44,116 bases of DNA from Prosthecobacter debontii (GCA_945869465.1 CAMBPB010000015.1:1-44116); one strand, 5' to 3'. Counted from the stretch's first letter, positions 8,843-17,268 are shown. Made by a program: numbers and translations. The notes: generated from the letters alone by a model not told the origin.

Positions 8843-9305
8843 CCAACCACATCTCCAAGTCTGCCATCGCCGCTCTCACGTTCCCTCCTGCCCCTGCCGC
8901 AATCATCCGGGTGGTGGCAATAGGGACCGACCACCGCCTCGCGAGGAATGCCGCTAATACCTCGTTTTCCGGTGGCTGGAGCCGGACCGATTGAAATCGG
9001 GTTTGGAAGCGTTCGGTGAGACTGCTGAGGTCAAGGTTCGTGGTGCCGAGGAATGCGTGGCCGGGTTTCATGCGGTCGAGATAGGTGAGGAGCATGTCTT
9101 GGGCGTCTTTCGAGCAGCGGTCTAACTCGTTCACCACTTTGACCGACCACGATCCGAAGAGCGATCCATAGGCGAGTGATCGCGTCCATTCACGGGCGAG
9201 TTCGAGTCCCACTTCCTTGCCGTTCACGTCCTCGATAGCGACGGGGTGACTGGCGAGAGTGCGGGCGATCATGTTCACGAGGCTCGTCTTGCCGATGCCG
9301 GGACC
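8838..9305 (-). pseudogene. Clamp-loader-like AAA+ ATPase, 5'-truncated
   Basis: The minus-strand frame begins abruptly at the Walker A motif GPGIGKTSL. It continues through a Walker-B-like segment (VKVVNELDRCSKDAQDMLL) and a sensor-1-like AFLGTTNLD to an arginine-rich RFQTRFQSVRL, ending EMWLG and a stop. These features match RFC/clamp-loader or Holliday-helicase-like AAA+ ATPases, enzymes that load replication factors onto DNA. Nothing upstream of the P-loop remains: the next bases belong to a polymerase fragment on the other strand. A long antisense-derived frame extends past 9305 to 10004 but is not protein-like there. The source may be a phage or plasmid replication module. Confidence 0.65.
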
Positions 9306-9677
9306 CGCATCCGCCAGGCGTTTTTCCGCACCTACTCGCGTCTCCGCCAATGGCACGGCACCAGCCACAATCAGGCGGAGGAAGGCATCACCGAAGTCCG
9401 CACCCGCACCGGTCGTCGCCGCCTGATTCCAAGCACCGCGTCCGATTGGGAACGCTTCACAGCCATCGTGAACACGCCGGTCCAGGGCGGCACCGCCGAC
9501 GGCATGAAACACGCGCTCGTCCTGATTCACCAACGCCTGCCGAAATCCGCCCGCATCGTTTCCACCGTCCACGATGAAGTCGTCGTCGAGTGCCGCGAGG
9601 AATCCGCCGCCGAATGCCGGGAAATCATCACGACCGCGATGGTCGAAGCCATGGCCGCCCTCTTCACCAAGAACGTG
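9306..9677 (+). pseudogene. Family A DNA polymerase, C-terminal fragment
   Basis: Plus-strand residues RIRQAFFRTYSRLRQWH, then TPVQGGTADGMKHALVLIHQ and STVHDEVVVEC, are the finger-end and palm motifs of family A polymerases. VHDEVVVEC contains motif C with the catalytic His-Asp pair. About 124 residues remain; the N-terminal exonuclease, thumb and motif A are absent, and the final residues are replaced by another gene (GARVYLPSEDEW). It cannot be active alone. The QGGTADGM form and size are compatible with a phage or plasmid polymerase as well as cellular polA. Confidence 0.75.
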
Positions 9678-9995
9678 GGTGCCAGAGTATATCTTCCCAG
9701 CGAGGACGAGTGGTATAAAGCAGCGTATTACGACCCAACACCGGGAGCTGGCGGCGGCGACAACTACTGGCTCTATGCGTCCCAGAGCGACACTGTGCCG
9801 ACAGTGCCGGCAGCGAGTGCCACCGGGGACATTACCAATCCCGGCGCGAACGTGGCAAACTACTTTTCTGGCGCGGACTGGAACGGCCAGAACGGCAACG
9901 TGACGACGGTGGGCAGCGCCGGGGCTTTGGCTGAGAGTTACTTCGGCACGGCGGACATGAATGGAAACGTGCAGGAATGGAACGACGCGGTGATA
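9678..9995 (+). pseudogene. Formylglycine-generating enzyme (sulfatase-modifying) domain fragment
   Basis: Following the polymerase in the same frame are YLPSEDEWYKAAYYDP, a Gly/Asn-rich middle, TTVGSAG and GTADMNGNVQEWNDAV. These are signature segments of the FGE-sulfatase (SUMF1/EgtB-like) fold, in which LPxExEW and the DMxGNVxEW motif are strongly conserved. Both the N-terminal part and the C-terminal cysteine-bearing segment are missing, so no activity is expected. It is read through from the polymerase fragment without a stop, giving an apparent but meaningless fusion frame from 9246 to 10052. Confidence 0.75.
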
Positions 9996-10306
9996 AATAC
10001 CCATCCGCGGTTGTCCACGATCAGAATGCCACTGCGTAAACCGGGGAAATGAACCAGTTCTATTCCAGCTTTGCGGAGCATTCCGACGGCTTCCAGACTT
10101 CCATATCCCATACGGAGTGTACGCTCGTCAAAGTCGAGGCTGATGGTCAGTTCCGGGGGCAACAACTGTTCCTTGAGTTCCACCAACGCGACGGCCGGCC
10201 CGTCCTGAATGCCCGGTGCGGCATACACGACACGACCTGTCGCGCTACGGATCAACCTGGAGATTCGGTTACTGGAAAGAGCGGTGAAGAATGAGGAAGT
10301 GGACAT
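9996..10306 (-). pseudogene. PLD-like protein, N-terminal fragment
   Basis: A minus-strand frame with an apparently native ATG at 10306 reads SNRISRLIRSATGRVVYAAPGIQ, then a Leu/Glu-rich segment and GILIVDNRGWVF. This resembles the start of phospholipase-D-superfamily-like proteins of unknown role found in mobile regions; the family call is tentative. Homology-like sequence ends at about residue 104, where the frame enters antisense FGE sequence, and no HKD motif is present, so it is 3'-truncated. It lies downstream of, and in the same direction as, the broken small membrane-protein gene. Confidence 0.45.
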
Positions 10307-10369
10307 TGCGGGAGGAATTTATCACGCGGGGTGGGACATTTGGCGGGGTAGGTTCGACAACTTTTGTTC

Positions 10370-10804
10370 TCACGCAAAAAAAAGCCGTCCGACAGAGTAT
10401 CCCAAAGCCGCTACGCCCAGCAATCCAATGGCAGCGACGCTGACGCAGCCCGAGGACTTCGATTTTGACTCCACAACCTTGCGAGCATCGGCGAGCTGGA
10501 CGCATCGCTGCCCAATAAAGCTCGCAATGTTTGATGCAGATTCTTCCGCAACCGCGTGTTTTTCCTGAAGAATGAATTTCACCGCGTGGCAGAAGAACCC
10601 ACCTTCGTCCCCGCGATCACAACAATTCATCAAGGTCAGGGCAAAGATGTCGATTTTTCAGTCACTGGAGTAAACATTGAGATTACCGCCATTTGAGAAG
10701 AATGAAGTGATCGCCGACTCCACATGATCGACAATCCATTCGTATCGTTCCTCATCAATGTGGAGTTTGAGTGCTTGGTCTCTCAGACTTTGTGATTGGA
10801 TCAT
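10370..10804 (-). pseudogene. Small membrane-anchored protein gene with in-frame TGA
   Basis: From ATG 10804 the frame reads MIQSQSLRDQALKLHIDEER and on to GGNLNVYSSD (codon 48). A TGA follows at 10660-10658, and the same frame resumes KIDIFALTLMNCCDRGDEGG and continues to a stop at 10372-10370. Composition is uniform on both sides of the stop, so a single CGA-to-TGA change is the simplest explanation. The full product would be about 143 residues: a soluble helical N-terminal part and one C-terminal membrane segment (VSVAAIGLLGVAALGYSVG). An internal ATG at 10633 could still give the distal 87 residues. I recognise no family. A terminator and a structured element lie just upstream. Confidence 0.55.
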
Positions 10805-10821
10805 GGTGATGGCGGTTAGTT

Positions 10822-10860
10822 CTCAAAACAAAACCAGCCACCTCGGTTTCCCAAGGTGGC
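10822..10860 (-). terminator. Rho-independent terminator on the minus strand after the structured element
   Basis: Read on the minus strand, the stem GCCACCT (10860-10854) pairs with AGGTGGC (10843-10837) and is followed by the T-rich run TGGTTTTGTTTTGAG. It lies directly 3' of the inverted-repeat element and 18 bp before the ATG at 10804. It could end a small RNA or act as an attenuator. Confidence 0.55.
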
Positions 10861-11021
10861 CGGGGAGTTTAGAACCCGTGGTAAGACGAGCGCGGAGGCC
10901 TTTAGCCTCTCCCGTGGGAGAGACCTGGACATGCGCCACCGCCTCCCCGACCTTTCGGTCTGGAGGCGGCGCTGTTGCGGTCAACGCCCACCGCTTACCA
11001 CGGGATTCTAAAGCCCCGGCC
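10861..11021 (-). ncRNA. Candidate structured RNA bounded by a long inverted repeat
   Basis: Arms at 10858-10885 and 10994-11021 are complementary over about 27 bp with three differences (both contain CCCGTGGTAAG on the appropriate strand). They enclose 108 bases that fold further: a hairpin at 10895-10909 (GAGGC arms), one at 10907-10922 (CTCTCCC arms), and a strong stem at 10939-10969 (CCGCCTCC/GGAGGCGG). On the minus strand the last stem is capped by GACC-GAAA-GGTC, a GNRA tetraloop, which favours a minus-strand RNA. A terminator follows at 10860-10822. No coding frame fits. It may be a non-coding RNA, a leader or a MITE-like element; I cannot match it to a known RNA family by eye. Confidence 0.55.
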
Positions 11022-11182
11022 CGAATCTCTCCGGACGGTTTGATTCAAGAATTCCATCGAGGGTATTGCAAGGATGAATCCAACAGACCCGGATGCCCAA
11101 CTGGGCCGGTCCCCTTGGCGACAAAACACCCATCAGGCGACGTGCCAAAGCGGTGTGGCGAAGATGACCGATCACAACTCCC
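11022..11182. other. Spacer without a supported gene
   Basis: This stretch between the structured element and the end of hsdR contains no recognisable coding sequence or repeat. If the structured element is a minus-strand RNA, its promoter should lie here. I see no clear -35/-10 pair. Confidence 0.4.
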
Positions 11183-12814
11183 TCACCGCACCTCCGCCGC
11201 CAAGGCTTCCGCCTGGAGGACCACGGTGCGGATTGCGGCGTCTTCGAGGTCCGGCGGGTAGCCATACTTGCGGAGGATGCGGCGGATGGTGGTGCGGACT
11301 TTTTTCCGGCGTTGGTCGAAGTGCCACCAGTCCATGCCCGCGTTCTCCCGGACCGCCTTCACCAGCTCCGACGCGATCAACCGTAGCTCCTCATTGCCCA
11401 TCAAATCAGTGGCGCTGCCGTTTTCCGCGAGGGCGTCGTAGAATGCCACTTCCTCCGGTGTTAGTCCATCGTCCGGCTCTTCGCGAAGGTCGCGGGCGAT
11501 GTCGAGCATCTCCTGAATCACCTGAAGCGCGTCGATCACCCGGTTGTGATAGCGGGCCATCGCCTCCTCGATGCGTTCGGAAAACTGGCGGTTCTTCACC
11601 ACGTTGGTGCGGGTGCGGCTTTTCGTTTCGCCTGCGAGGAGTTTTCGCAGGGCTTCCACCGCGAGGTTCTTATGCTCCATGCCGGCCATCTCCTTCAGGA
11701 ACTCTTCGCTCAGGACTGAGATGTCCGGACTCTTGATTCCCGCCACACTCAGCAGGTCGATCACTTCCGTGGAGCACACCGACTGGTTGACCAGGCGCTC
11801 GATGGCGGCGTCGAGGTCATAGCCCCGGCGTCTCCCGTTGCCATCGCCCTCGAACTTGCTCATGGCGATCTTCACCGCGCAGAAGAACGCCACCTCCACC
11901 GAAACCGCCGCCGCCTCGTCCCGGCCGGAGGACAGCTTGAACGCCTTCTCCAGCTCCGCCACCGCATCGAGGAACCGCTTCCGCGCCTTCTTCTTGGCGT
12001 CGTCGCCCTCGCCTTCCAGTCCATAGACATGGTTCAACGCCTTCCCGAGAATCTTGAGACGGGCCGCGTTATCACCCTTCAGCGCCGGGGCGTAGTCGAG
12101 GCCATGGAACATCGAGCGCAGCACGTCGAGACACTTCTTGAGCGCCATCACCGCTTCGTCGGTGTCGATGCCGGTGTTTCCCCGGTCGCGGTCGGAGTAG
12201 AAGGTGAGTGCCTCCTTTAGGTCGGTGGCGATGCCGATGGTGTCCACCACCAGGCCGGCGGGTTTGCCTTTGAAAATCCGGTTCACCCGCGCGATCGCCT
12301 GCATCAGGTTGTGGCCGTGCATCGGCTTGTCGATGTAGAGCGTGTGCATCGATGGGCAATCGAAACCCGTCAGCCACATGTCGCGGACGATCACCAGTTG
12401 GAAATCATCGCCGGGATCGCGATACCGCTTCGCCAGATTGTCCATGCCCTGCTTGTTGCGGACGTGCGGTTGATAGGCTGGCGGGTCGGCGGCGGACCCG
12501 GTCATCACCACCTTGAGCTTGCCCTTGTCGTCGGCGGAGTCGTGCCATGCGGGGCGCAGCTTGGTGATCCGCTCGTAAAGGTCCACACACACCCGGCGGC
12601 TCATGCAGACGATCATGCCCTTGCCGTTGATCGCCAGTTGCCGTTTCTCGAAATGATCCACAATGAGCGATGCCAGTTCGTCCAACCGTTCGGACGCGCC
12701 CGCCAGTGCTTCCAGCGTTGACCACTTCCCGGCGAATTTCGCCTTCTCGTTATCCTCCATGCCCTCGGTCACTTCGTCGAAGGTGACAACCGGCTGATGG
12801 CAAGGATTCGGCAT
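11183..12814 (-). pseudogene. hsdR: Type I restriction enzyme R subunit, C-terminal half only
   Basis: The 543-codon frame carries the second helicase lobe of HsdR (FDEVTEG, then GKGMIVCMSRR and VRDMWLTGFDCPSMHTLYID), followed by motif VI QAIARVNRIFKGKPAGLVVD and the long helical C-terminal region. HsdR proteins are about 1000 residues; the N-terminal PD-(D/E)xK nuclease and the Walker A/B lobe are absent. Upstream of residue 10 the sequence loses similarity and no earlier coding frame is seen. No hsdM or hsdS is in the window. The remnant could not cleave or translocate DNA. It is a single open frame without internal stops, so truncation may be recent, or a product may still be made from the ATG at 12814. 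Confidence 0.85.
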
Positions 12815-12981
12815 CGTGAGGCGTCCTCATTTGCTGCTTCCTTGAAGCGGGTCGTGCCCATTTCATGATTGAGATCGAGATGAGCGGCAACCGGAGGGCG
12901 AGCCACCACGGCGCAAGCGGTCATGATTGATTGGCATCAAGGCAATCTTTACAAATTCCCTCCAAGTGATAGGGAGTGGAC

Positions 12982-13446
12982 ATGCCAACGATGACACAGC
13001 CTGCACCGCCGGCCGCCAAGCGTGGCCGCCCGAGCAAATTCACCGATGCCTTGGCCGAGGAGATTTGCGAACGATTGGGTAAGGGCGAGCCATTGGCGGC
13101 GATTTGCCGCGGCGAGGGAATGCCAAAGGTGCAAACCGTTTCAGACTGGCGGACGAGATACCCGGAATTTTCCGTGAGCATCGCGTGCGCGCGCGAGGAA
13201 GGATTCGACGCATTGGCCACTGAGTGCCTCAAAATAGCGGACACGCCGCTTGAGGGCACCCGCACCAGGATCGGCAAGGATGGCATCGAGTCGATCCGCG
13301 AGGACATGCTGGGTCATCGCAGGCTGCAAATCGAAACACGCCTCAAGCTCCTGTCGAAGTGGGACCCGAAACGCTACGGCGACAAGATCGATGTGAACGC
13401 CACGCACTCGGGCGAGATCCGGATCATCGTGGGTGGAGACGTGTAA
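12982..13446 (+). CDS. Phage terminase small-subunit-like DNA-binding protein
   Basis: The protein begins with a basic AKRGRPSKF segment, followed by a helix-turn-helix-like region (EEICERLGKGEPLAAICRGE, then VQTVSDWRTRYPEF). It ends with a helical tail containing HRRLQIETRLKLLSKWDPKRYGDK, a pattern usual in phage terminase small subunits that recognise packaging sites. I chose ATG 12982 over GTG 12976 because AGGGAG at 12971-12976 gives good spacing. The length of 154 residues is typical. No large terminase subunit follows, so this is a prophage remnant; the frame itself looks intact. Confidence 0.7.
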   Translation: MPTMTQPAPPAAKRGRPSKFTDALAEEICERLGKGEPLAAICRGEGMPKVQTVSDWRTRYPEFSVSIACAREEGFDALATECLKIADTPLEGTRTRIGKDGIESIREDMLGHRRLQIETRLKLLSKWDPKRYGDKIDVNATHSGEIRIIVGGDV

Positions 13447-13450
13447 GGCG

Positions 13451-13723
13451 TCAGCGCCGACCATAGCTGAATGCTGGCCTGCCGCCATGCCCTTTGCCGG
13501 TGGGTGGACGTTTTCCCCGGCAAGGGTGGGTCAACCATCGGCGAAAGGTCCGCTCGTCCCTGCCTGTCTCACGCGCCAGGGCGACGGCTTGGGCGAAATC
13601 GGGGAGAATCCCGCAACGCCACCAGACTCCTTGCCGGGTCATGCCTGCAGCCGTGGCCGCTTCTTTCATTGTGCAGCCCTCTGAGAGTTTCTGGAGGATC
13701 ACGCCTTCTCGCCAGTCGTTCAT
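13451..13723 (-). CDS. Small HTH-like phage-associated protein
   Basis: This 90-residue frame is convergent with the terminase-like gene, with a 4-bp gap. It contains LSEGCTMKEAATAAGMTRQGVWWR, a plausible helix-turn-helix (A-x-x-A-G-M-x-R-x-x-V), and a very basic tail HPCRGKRPPTGKGHGGRP. Size, charge and location point to a phage or island DNA-binding protein. I cannot assign a specific family. ATG 13723 is the only start giving the complete helix pair. Confidence 0.5.
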   Translation of the reverse strand: MNDWREGVILQKLSEGCTMKEAATAAGMTRQGVWWRCGILPDFAQAVALARETGRDERTFRRWLTHPCRGKRPPTGKGHGGRPAFSYGRR

Positions 13724-13832
13724 GGGGCGGATACTACCCCAAACTCGCGTTTCCGTCCATCACGCGCGGCTGGGCGCGGGGAGAGCGTCAAGTCGCTCGA
13801 AAAATAAGTCGCCGAGCGAAAAAGCTTCAAAA

Positions 13833-13858
13833 GTGCCTTCACTGGGTGCCTTCACTGG
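13833..13858. repeat. Perfect 13-bp tandem duplication
   Basis: GTGCCTTCACTGG occurs twice back to back (13833-13845 and 13846-13858) between the island and the tRNA terminator. It may be a replication slip or part of a worn insertion boundary. Confidence 0.7.
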
Positions 13859-13878
13859 CCATTCCAAGAAAAAGGAAA

Positions 13879-13906
13879 AGGCCCGAATCCGTTAAGATTC
13901 AGGCCT
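13879..13906 (-). terminator. Terminator of the tRNA-Met gene (possibly bidirectional)
   Basis: On the minus strand, AGGCCTGAATC and GATTCGGGCCT form a stem closed by a TTAACG-type loop, followed by TTTTCC, immediately after the tRNA 3' end. A T-run on the other side allows weak use in the opposite direction. Confidence 0.7.
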
Positions 13907-13912
13907 TTATGG

Positions 13913-13989
<77 letters not shown>

Positions 13990-14097
13990 ATTTAACCATG
14001 CGCCTTACGGCGCGGGGCGGGATAATTAGGGCGGCTTTGAGGCACAGGCAAGGGAAATTTTGCCTTTCTCCCGGAAAGCTGCTTTTTTCGCGGGGCG

Positions 14098-15000
14098 ATG
14101 ATTCTTGATGCTCCATCCACCGTCCTTCCAGCCGTCGAGTGGCGGGAACGGTCCGACGCGCACCGGCGACGGGCGGAAAGGCATACAGGGCCTGCGCGGA
14201 ATCGTCGGGACCGGGGGCTGCCCCATCCGATCGCGGATTTTCTGTTTGAGTATTATCCATTTCCCTTTTCACTGTTGGAAAACTGGCAACCAGGGATCGG
14301 GGTGGCGCTGGAGTGGGAGCTGGGCCCGCGGTCCCCCACCCTGCTTCCGCCGTTCTCCGATCGTTGGTATGCGCAGGACAACGGCCTGCTGCGCGCGGAC
14401 TCCGGCAAGTTGTCGGACAAGGAACGGCAGCGCTTGTTGTGGATCGGAGAATTGTTGGAAGCGACGGGCGACCGGGCTCCTAACTTCGCCTGCCACGGAC
14501 TGCACGAATGGGCGATGGTTTACAAGGGCAAGGAGGTGCGCCATGAGAAGACGCTGGCGTTGCGACTGCCTCAGGCGGAGATCGATGCATTGGTGGGGAC
14601 CCGGGCGATTTGCTGTTCGCATCATGACGCCTTCCGTTTTTTTGCCAGCGACGCGCGTCCGCTCAACCACTTGCAGCCAACCCTTGAAACCCGGGTTTTG
14701 TTAGAGCAGCCGGGCTGCCTGCATGTAAACATGGATCTCTACAAATGGGCGGCGAAGGCGATGCCTTGGGCGGGCTCGGACTTGCTGCTGGATTGCTTCG
14801 AACTGGCGGTGGAGCTCCGGGATCTGGACATGCGCGCCAGCCCGTATGACTTGAGCGCCTGGGGACGCGAGGCCGTGCCAATCGAGACGGCAGAGGGCCG
14901 CCGGATTTATGAAAACGAACAAAAGGCTCTATCGATCAAGGGTCGGCCGCTGCGGGAACGCCTCGCCGCCGTGATTCGTGAAACCCTGAAATGCAACTAA
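14098..15000 (+). CDS. Conserved protein of the family often labelled 3-methyladenine DNA glycosylase
   Basis: This 300-residue protein carries EWRERSDAHRRR near the N-terminus, then PHPIADFLFEYYPF, CHGLHEWAMVYKGKEVRH, CSHHDAFRFFA, LEQPGCLHVNMDLYKWA and LDMRASPYDLSAWG. These blocks match a well-conserved family, common in Actinobacteria and some Verrucomicrobia, usually annotated as 3-methyladenine DNA glycosylase without clear experimental support. I see no helix-hairpin-helix of known glycosylases. The conserved His/Asp/Cys blocks suggest an enzyme of unknown reaction. The start at 14098 keeps the EWR block, which is conserved in the family. It is monocistronic on the plus strand, just beyond the tRNA. 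Confidence 0.7.
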   Translation: MILDAPSTVLPAVEWRERSDAHRRRAERHTGPARNRRDRGLPHPIADFLFEYYPFPFSLLENWQPGIGVALEWELGPRSPTLLPPFSDRWYAQDNGLLRADSGKLSDKERQRLLWIGELLEATGDRAPNFACHGLHEWAMVYKGKEVRHEKTLALRLPQAEIDALVGTRAICCSHHDAFRFFASDARPLNHLQPTLETRVLLEQPGCLHVNMDLYKWAAKAMPWAGSDLLLDCFELAVELRDLDMRASPYDLSAWGREAVPIETAEGRRIYENEQKALSIKGRPLRERLAAVIRETLKCN

Positions 15001-15078
15001 CCGGAATCCGGATTCCAAGTTTCGGCTTCCAAATTTCGGATTTAGGGCTTCTCCCCTTGAGGGTTTCTCCCGCGGATA

Positions 15079-15933
15079 TCAGACTCCCTGCCAGCCGAGT
15101 TTCTGCCGCAGGGCCTCGTAAAACGAGCGGCCTTCAAGGCGCAGCAGTTGGAACGATCTGGCGGATTTCCTCACTTCGACGCGGTCGCCCGGCTCAATGC
15201 GCACGCTGTCCCTGCCATCGACGGTGAAGAGCATCGGCTCGCTATCGGGGTCCTGGGAGGAAAGCTCGACCAGGCATGAATCCGATAGAACGAGCGCGCG
15301 CTGGCTCAGGCTGTGCGGGCAGATCGGCGTGATAAGGAACACCGCGGCACCCGGCGCGATGAGCGGCCCTCCTGCGGAAAGAGAATAGGCGGTGGAGCCG
15401 GTGGGGGTGGCGACAATCAAGCCATCCGCCCGGTAGTCGTTGAGAAGTTCGCCATTCACCCGCGCCCTGAGCGAAACCAGGCGTCCGGTTTCACCGCGGG
15501 CAAGTGTCACCTCGTTCAAGGCGGTGAACGAGGCGGCGGGTTTGCCAGACCGGTGCACGGTGGCATCCAACAAGGTGCGGATGCTGGTGGTGAAGCGCCC
15601 TCCGGCAAGCGCGGCGGCGAACACGTCGAGTTCGTCGTCTTTGCAACTGGTGAGGAATCCAAGGTTGCCGACATTGATGCCGGCGACGGGTTTTTCGAAA
15701 TCGCCGAGCCTCGACAGGGCATGCAGCATCGTGCCATCGCCGCCAATTACCGCGGCCATGTCCACATGCTGGGAAAACGAGGCGGCCGGCATGCCACCGC
15801 TTTCGCCAGCGAGAGCGGCGGTCTGCATCTCAAGCACGGAGGAAATCCCCCACGCCCCGAGAGCTGTCCGAAGCGCCTGAAGGGTGGGAATCGAACCGGG
15901 TTTGTGGGGATTAGCGAGGATTCCGACGTTCAC
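15079..15933 (-). CDS. nadK: NAD kinase
   Basis: This enzyme phosphorylates NAD to NADP in the cytoplasm using ATP or polyphosphate. The 284-residue chain starts MNVGILANPHKP and has the diagnostic GGDGT at 64-68, INVGNLGFLT near 86-95, the catalytic-pocket NE at 140-141 and TPTGSTAYSLSAGGP at 177-190. Length is normal for the family. It is convergent with the preceding plus-strand gene and transcribed in the same direction as mtnP, with a 205-bp gap that holds no gene. Confidence 0.95.
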   Translation of the reverse strand: MNVGILANPHKPGSIPTLQALRTALGAWGISSVLEMQTAALAGESGGMPAASFSQHVDMAAVIGGDGTMLHALSRLGDFEKPVAGINVGNLGFLTSCKDDELDVFAAALAGGRFTTSIRTLLDATVHRSGKPAASFTALNEVTLARGETGRLVSLRARVNGELLNDYRADGLIVATPTGSTAYSLSAGGPLIAPGAAVFLITPICPHSLSQRALVLSDSCLVELSSQDPDSEPMLFTVDGRDSVRIEPGDRVEVRKSARSFQLLRLEGRSFYEALRQKLGWQGV

Positions 15934-16138
15934 GATGAATCATCCTAACGCGCGATTCGCCCGGCTGGCAAGCGGCGGAACAGGCCTGACGCATCCAAAG
16001 GGATCACTGGCGCGGAGGCGCGGAGGTAGCAGAGGGAACGCTGGGTTCAAGAGAATTGATTGCGCAGCAGGTTGGATTCGTGAGTTTGACTCATTCACGA
16101 AATCAAAATCCTCGCCGCTACCCTCCTGCAAACCCGCG

Positions 16139-17035
16139 TTACGATGATGCGTCGGCCCTGAGGAATCGCCCGAGAATCGGCGCCAGATCCTCCACCGTCC
16201 GCGGCGGCCACACGTCGCGCGGCGTGAAGACCGCGGTGTCCAACACGCGGTGGCTCGGGCTTGCCGGAGATTCCGGGATCATCGCGACGACGTTGCGGAC
16301 GATTTGTCTCGCCAGAGAGCTGCTAGCCCGGAGATTTTCCAACACCGCCTCCACATCCACCGGCGGCTCGTCCTCCTTCCAGCAATCGTAGTCGGTCACC
16401 AGGGCGAGCGCGGCCGCGGCGATCTCGGCCTCGCGGCATAGCCGGGCCTCCGGGGCGTTGGTCATGCCGATGATGTCCGCGCCCATCATCCGGTGCATCG
16501 CCGCTTCCGCGCGCGTCGAAAACGCCGGTCCGTTCATACACAGATAGGTTCCACGATCATGTGTCTTCGGAGCTAACAGACGTGCCGCCGCCACCACCAG
16601 GTTTCGCAAATCGCCGCAATAGGGATCCGCAAATCCGACATGCGCGGCGATGCCATTGCCGAAGAACGTGTGTTTCGCGCCCGTGCCGGTGCGATCAATC
16701 AACTGGTCGGGCACCACGATGTCACGGGGCGCCATCGCCTCGCGCAGGCTTCCCACCGCGGTGACCGAGATCAGCCAGCGCACCCCGAGCGACCGCAACG
16801 CCCAGATGTTAGCCCGGTGGTTGATTTCATGCGGCAGCAGGCGGTGCCCCACGCCGTGACGCGGCAGGAAACAAACGCGCCGCCCGTCGATCCGGCCGGC
16901 AATCACCTTGTCCGACGGTTCGCCGAACGGTGTCCGTATCGACAGCACCTCGATCCCTTCCAATCCCGCCATCTCATACAAACCACTGCCACCCACCACG
17001 CCTATCGCGGGTTCTCCGATGCTTGTTGACGTCAT
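16139..17035 (-). CDS. mtnP: S-methyl-5'-thioadenosine phosphorylase
   Basis: This enzyme splits methylthioadenosine with phosphate to adenine and methylthioribose-1-phosphate in methionine salvage. Motifs are GVVGGSGLYEM at the N-terminus, LPRHGVGHRLLPHEINHRAN (phosphate and ribose site), TAVGSL, NGPAFSTRAE, IGMTNAPEARLCREA and VTDYDCW. The ATG at 17035 gives 298 residues, the usual length. A longer frame to 17203 adds 56 residues without family similarity, so I rejected it. The gene diverges from argB. The MTNAPEA form supports MTA phosphorylase rather than purine nucleoside phosphorylase, though inosine activity cannot be excluded. Confidence 0.92.
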   Translation of the reverse strand: MTSTSIGEPAIGVVGGSGLYEMAGLEGIEVLSIRTPFGEPSDKVIAGRIDGRRVCFLPRHGVGHRLLPHEINHRANIWALRSLGVRWLISVTAVGSLREAMAPRDIVVPDQLIDRTGTGAKHTFFGNGIAAHVGFADPYCGDLRNLVVAAARLLAPKTHDRGTYLCMNGPAFSTRAEAAMHRMMGADIIGMTNAPEARLCREAEIAAAALALVTDYDCWKEDEPPVDVEAVLENLRASSSLARQIVRNVVAMIPESPASPSHRVLDTAVFTPRDVWPPRTVEDLAPILGRFLRADASS

Positions 17036-17268
17036 GCGCGTTGAAATAGAGGATCCAATCCCACCCGGCAAGACCACAGACGGAACACGGACACCTGTGG
17101 TCCACCCAATAACCCGGATCAACGCATCAGCGAGGATGTGGGCAACTTCACCGTCGATTCCCTCATCAGCGTCGGCCACCGCCAAACGCTGGTGAGGTTT
17201 CACGAGCGGGTGCTGTTATTGCAAAGTGGTGGCGAGTGGGAAATGAAAACGGGAGCGCCGTTCCGATA

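Noticed and set aside
8838..10004. A 388-codon minus-strand gene
   Set aside because: Only 8838-9305 is ATPase-like. The rest is the antisense of the polymerase and FGE fragments, with Arg/Ala/Gly/His-rich shadow composition.
9246..10052. A single plus-strand 268-codon gene across the polymerase and FGE pieces
   Set aside because: The frame is continuous, but its parts belong to unrelated families that are each cut inside conserved domains. The first 20 codons are antisense to the ATPase P-loop region.
10658..10660. Selenocysteine or stop readthrough at the in-frame TGA
   Set aside because: No Cys-replacing context or SECIS-like hairpin was seen just after the codon, and the surrounding island is full of broken genes, so a nonsense mutation is simpler.
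10861..11021. Retron or group II intron RNA
   Set aside because: The closing stem plus inner hairpins recalls a retron msr-msd layout, but no reverse transcriptase lies in the window and no intron domain V pattern is evident.
17036..17203. N-terminal extension of mtnP
   Set aside because: The extra 56 codons show no similarity to the family, while the ATG at 17035 gives the normal length.
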